From the NCBI RefSeq assembly GCF_024662015.1, contig NZ_CP102480.1, forward strand, positions 1,894,501 through 1,958,500: 64,000 bases of DNA, in the 5' to 3' direction. Made by a program: the position numbers and the translations under genes. Shown here in pieces: positions 61,028-64,000 of this stretch. The notes under the pieces were generated by a model that saw only the letters and a program-made list of their open reading frames with translations, was not told where the DNA came from and made no database searches. Within the stretch, counting starts at the first letter, position 1. Every line of letters starts with the position of its first letter. The DNA is from Nisaea acidiphila (GTDB taxonomy: Bacteria > Pseudomonadota > Alphaproteobacteria > Thalassobaculales > Thalassobaculaceae).

Positions 61028-62758
61028 TTATTGCATCACGCGGGGTAAACGTATGACGAACCGGGCGCCAATAACAGAGCCATCCGCGCCGCTCCGGTTC
61101 TCCGCCCAGAGCCGCCCCGAGGACGCCTCGACGATCTGCCGGGAAATGCTGAGACCGAGGCCGGAATGGGTACCGAATTTCTCGCCGGACGGGCGCTCGG
61201 AATAGAACCGGTCGAAGATGGCTTCGAGCTTGTTTTCCGGAATGCCGGGGCCGTCATCCTCGACCGTAATGATCACCTCCCGGCCGTCGACCGGGTCCGC
61301 GCCCGCGGTGAGGCGCACCGATCCGCCTTCCGGCGAGAAGGTGATCGCGTTGCTCACCAGATTGCGGATCACCTGAACCAGCCGGTTCTCGCTGCCGCGC
61401 ACACGCAGATCGGCCGAGCCGTTCACCGTGGTCTGCACCTTCACGCCATGCGGGTTCTCTGTTGAGGCGTAGACTTCGGCCAGCGTCGCAAGGACGGCTC
61501 CGAGATTGACCGTTTCCGTCCCGGTGCGGGAAAGCTCCGCATCGAGGCGGGAGGCCTCGGATATGTCGCTGATCAGCCGGTCGAGACGCTGCACGTCGTC
61601 GAGGATAATGCCCATCAGCTTCTTCTGCTTCTCCGGATCCTGCACCTTGGATGCGGTTTCGACCGCGCTCCGGACGGAAGTCAGCGGGTTCTTGATCTCA
61701 TGCGCGACGTCGGCCGCGAAACGGTCGATCGCGTCCATCCGCTGCCACAGCGCCTCGGTCATCTCGCGCATGGCGCGCGCAAGATCGCCGATCTCGTCGT
61801 CCCGCCCTTCGAAACCGGGGATCTCGGTTTCCCGCGTGCGGTCGCGCCGGATCCTTTCCGCGGCCGCGGCAAGCTTCTGCACCGGCCGGGTGATTGTGCC
61901 GGCGAGGTAGAGCGAGAGCAGGATGGTCACCCCGAAGACGAAGGCAAAAACGCCGAGAATCTCGAAGCGCACATCGCGCATGGCCTTGTCGATCTCGGCG
62001 CCATCGGTGCTCAACATCAACGCGCCGAGCACCTGCTTGTAGCGGCGCACCGGCACCGCCGTAGTGAGGATCAGCCCGCCATCCGGCATGGTGCGGACCG
62101 CCCGGGCGTTCCGTCCCTGCATCGCGTCCAGCGCCTCGGGATAGTTCTCCGCGCGCTGTATCCGCTGCTCTTCATAACGCGGGAAATCCCCGCCCCGGGG
62201 AAGCCAGTCCACCAACAGGTCATAGAGCCGGTCGAGCCAGCGCGACGGAGACACGCCTGACACCTCCGGCGGCGGAAGGGGGCGGATCTGCACGATCCCG
62301 CCGGCGCGCCCGAAGCTGTTGCTGTCCGCCATCAGGTGGCCGTCCGGGGCGAACAGACGCAACCGCGTGCCGAACTGGTCCGAGGCGTGACGCACCATGC
62401 GCCGTACCAGGTCCTTAGAGAGCTCCGTCGCCTCGGAGAACTCAGGCTCCACCGCCAGCGCGGCCACGCCCTTGGCGAAGATGCTGCCCTGGCGGGTCAG
62501 CGCTTCCAGTTCCGCCTCGATGAGGCTGTCCTGGTAGCGATCCATGTAGAGCAGGCCGACAAGCGGGATCGCCACGGCGAAGAGATTGATCGCGAGGATG
62601 CGGAGGGTCAGCCCCGAGACCCGCGGACGCCGGCGCGTCTCGTCCACCGCCGGTCGCTCGTGCGCGGCCGTGCCGGACTTTTCGGGAACATCAGTCACGC
62701 GCAGCACTTTCCGCCAGCGCCCGAGCGCGCGGAAACCCTCCCCCCAGGACAGGCTCAT
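61028..62758 (-). CDS. chvG: ChvG-type sensor histidine kinase
   Basis: A 576-residue kinase. A first membrane segment (about residues 48-70, [19 protein letters not shown]) and a second (about 253-275) enclose a periplasmic sensor. A HAMP domain follows, then the H-box [12 protein letters not shown] (histidine near 353) and an ATP-binding domain ([19 protein letters not shown]). In related bacteria ChvG/ExoS responds to acid and envelope conditions through ChvI. ATGA overlap with chvI shows coupling. All catalytic boxes are present. Confidence 0.95.
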   Translation of the reverse strand: MSLSWGEGFRALGRWRKVLRVTDVPEKSGTAAHERPAVDETRRRPRVSGLTLRILAINLFAVAIPLVGLLYMDRYQDSLIEAELEALTRQGSIFAKGVAALAVEPEFSEATELSKDLVRRMVRHASDQFGTRLRLFAPDGHLMADSNSFGRAGGIVQIRPLPPPEVSGVSPSRWLDRLYDLLVDWLPRGGDFPRYEEQRIQRAENYPEALDAMQGRNARAVRTMPDGGLILTTAVPVRRYKQVLGALMLSTDGAEIDKAMRDVRFEILGVFAFVFGVTILLSLYLAGTITRPVQKLAAAAERIRRDRTRETEIPGFEGRDDEIGDLARAMREMTEALWQRMDAIDRFAADVAHEIKNPLTSVRSAVETASKVQDPEKQKKLMGIILDDVQRLDRLISDISEASRLDAELSRTGTETVNLGAVLATLAEVYASTENPHGVKVQTTVNGSADLRVRGSENRLVQVIRNLVSNAITFSPEGGSVRLTAGADPVDGREVIITVEDDGPGIPENKLEAIFDRFYSERPSGEKFGTHSGLGLSISRQIVEASSGRLWAENRSGADGSVIGARFVIRLPRVMQ

Positions 62759-63474
62759 GCGGAGCCGGCGGGCACCAGGGCCGGATCGCGGTAGCGGTAC
62801 CCGACCCCGTAAAGCGTTTCGATCTGGTCGAACTCGTCATCCACGCCCTTGAACTTCTTGCGGATGCGTTTGATGTGGCTGTCGATCGTGCGGTCGTCCA
62901 CATAGACCGCATCGCCATATGCCGCATCCATCAGCTGGTCCCTGTTCTTAACATGACCGGGCCGGGTGGCGAGAGAGCGCAGGATCAGGAACTCGGTCAC
63001 GGTGAGCGGCACCGGCCGTCCCTTCCAGGCGCAGAGATGGCGAGAGCCGTCCATCATCAGGTCGCCGCGCGAGAGCACGGCCTCGCTGGTCGGGTTGGCC
63101 TCGTCCTGGGCCAGTTCCTGGCGGCGCAGCAAGGCGCGGATACGTTCGATCAGCAGGCGCTGGGAGAACGGCTTGGTGATGTAGTCGTCGGCGCCCATCT
63201 TGAGGCCGAGCACCTCGTCCAGCTCGTCGTCCTTCGAAGTCAGGAAGATGACAGGCAGGGCGCTCTGGCGCCGCAGCCGGGCGAGCAATTCCATCCCGTC
63301 CATCCGCGGCATCTTGATGTCGAGCACCGCGAGATCGACGGGGCGCTGGGTCAGTCCCCTGAGTGCCTCCTCGCCATCCTTGAAAGTGCGCACCTCAAAG
63401 CCTTCGGCCTCAAGCGCGATGGAAACAGAGGTAATGATGTTCTGATCGTCGTCGACGAGTGCGATGGTGCTCAT
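62755..63474 (-). CDS. chvI: ChvI-type response regulator
   Basis: A 239-residue OmpR-family regulator. The receiver has IALVDDDQN, phospho-acceptor aspartate in [13 protein letters not shown], and lysine in YITKPFS. The C-terminal winged helix includes [13 protein letters not shown] and [17 protein letters not shown]. It is phosphorylated by ChvG. ATG 63474 has AAAGGAA upstream. It heads the minus-strand ChvIG-PTS block; a HugZ-like gene diverges from it. Confidence 0.96.
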   Translation of the reverse strand: MSTIALVDDDQNIITSVSIALEAEGFEVRTFKDGEEALRGLTQRPVDLAVLDIKMPRMDGMELLARLRRQSALPVIFLTSKDDELDEVLGLKMGADDYITKPFSQRLLIERIRALLRRQELAQDEANPTSEAVLSRGDLMMDGSRHLCAWKGRPVPLTVTEFLILRSLATRPGHVKNRDQLMDAAYGDAVYVDDRTIDSHIKRIRKKFKGVDDEFDQIETLYGVGYRYRDPALVPAGSA

Positions 63475-63638
63475 AACGCGATTCCTTTCCGCCGCCGGGC
63501 GGCGCCCCCAATTCTGCACCGAACCCGCCCGCGGGACCAGCCGGCGTGCAAGGTGCCTTAATCTCCGGAATTCTCAATGATGTCGGAATGAGGCGAAGCT
63601 GTGACAAGCTTTGGGCATTGTTTCGGCGACAAAGGGCG

Positions 63639-63661
63639 GATCCCGATTTCCGTCGGGACTC
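63639..63661. repeat. Half copy of the dispersed palindromic repeat
   Basis: GGATCCCGATTTCCGTCGGGA in the chvI-hugZ gap matches the right end of copy 2 (9962-9981) except for a few bases. It ends before the ATGACG tip, so only half an element is present. Confidence 0.5.
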
Positions 63662-63745
63662 GCTGCCTAGGCCTCCACTCTTGAAACGTCCACCCGCTTC
63701 GCTATTGATTTCGCCAGGCACACCACACTGGAGGGGACCGAGCCC

Positions 63746-64000
63746 ATGAGCGATACCGAGAAACAGGAACCTGCTCCCGGCGTACAGATACGCGGTCTGA
63801 TGCGCAGCCTGGATCGCGCGACGCTCGCGACCGGCATGGCCGGGGAAGATTTCTGGCCCTATGCCTCTCTGGTCATGGTCGCGGTCGATCAGGACGGCAG
63901 CCCGCTGATGCTGCTCTCGGATCTCGCGGAACATACAAAAAACCTGAAGGAGGACCCGCGGGTCTCGCTGCTGTTCGACGGGACCGGCGGTTATGACGAG
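63746..64000 (+). CDS. HugZ-like pyridoxamine-phosphate-oxidase-fold protein (partial)
   Basis: The first 85 residues of a gene cut by the right edge. VQIRGLMRSLDRATLAT, PYASLVMVAVDQDGSPLMLLSDLAEHTKNL and DPRVSLLFDG match the FMN/haem-binding split-barrel of HugZ-type haem-degradation proteins. GGAGGGGACCGAG precedes ATG 63746. The C-terminal domain that would confirm HugZ is outside the window. Confidence 0.85.
   Translation, partial: MSDTEKQEPAPGVQIRGLMRSLDRATLATGMAGEDFWPYASLVMVAVDQDGSPLMLLSDLAEHTKNLKEDPRVSLLFDGTGGYDE

Overview
The window looks like a chromosomal segment of a GC-rich alphaproteobacterium, most likely Rhodospirillales-like. I infer this from three things: the trpF-trpB-trpA-accD-folC order, the ChvI/ChvG two-component genes fused to a short-form hprK-rapZ-EIIA-HPr-EI cluster, and a trifunctional-type PutA. 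No rRNA, tRNA, CRISPR array, transposase or integrase was seen.

Left part (1-29.7 kb) is host metabolism and sensing. It starts with the tryptophan/fatty-acid/folate cluster, whose folC appears to start at ATT. Next come an SDR-cupin pair, a GltS-type transporter, a pentapeptide-repeat membrane protein with a regular histidine ladder, and glutathione-dependent formaldehyde dehydrogenase. These are followed by an SDR plus enolase-superfamily pair, putA with a candidate self-operator, and a PQQ-type sugar dehydrogenase lipoprotein. A globin-MCP-PilZ chemoreceptor, an unknown membrane protein behind an AT-rich leader, TauE/SafE, AsmA, an RHH-rRNA methyltransferase pair, a copper pair (DUF2946-like, PCuAC) and a DUF454 protein complete the part.

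Middle part (29.7-49.75 kb) is a compact phage-derived particle cluster. It has an S24-type repressor and a sigma4-like HTH gene (DUF6362-like). A leader with CGG-N6-CCG dyads, a promoter-like element and a strong terminator follows. Then come small and large terminase, portal, scaffold-like and P22-like coat genes, head-tail connectors, tail terminator, tail tube, a G/GT-type chaperone pair with a canonical A AAA AAC slippery site, tape measure and distal tail genes. I see no integrase, replication gene or recognisable endolysin. The cluster is therefore either a decayed prophage or a domesticated gene-transfer-agent-like or particle-forming element. Two non-phage cassettes sit inside it: a cheZ gene with its own leader and terminator between portal and scaffold, and an AbrB-like/Doc toxin-antitoxin pair between the tape measure and the distal tail genes.

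Right part (49.75-64 kb) is host again: a TPR-glycosyltransferase, a DUF3108 protein, ahcY, two class I aminotransferases, an isochorismatase-like hydrolase and a GNAT protein. A minus-strand block follows: chvI-chvG-hprK-rapZ-EIIA(Man)-HPr-EI. It links envelope/pH-type sensing with a regulatory PTS, and no sugar permease is visible. A HugZ-like gene runs off the right edge.

All family calls are from reading motifs and gene order. No database search was run.
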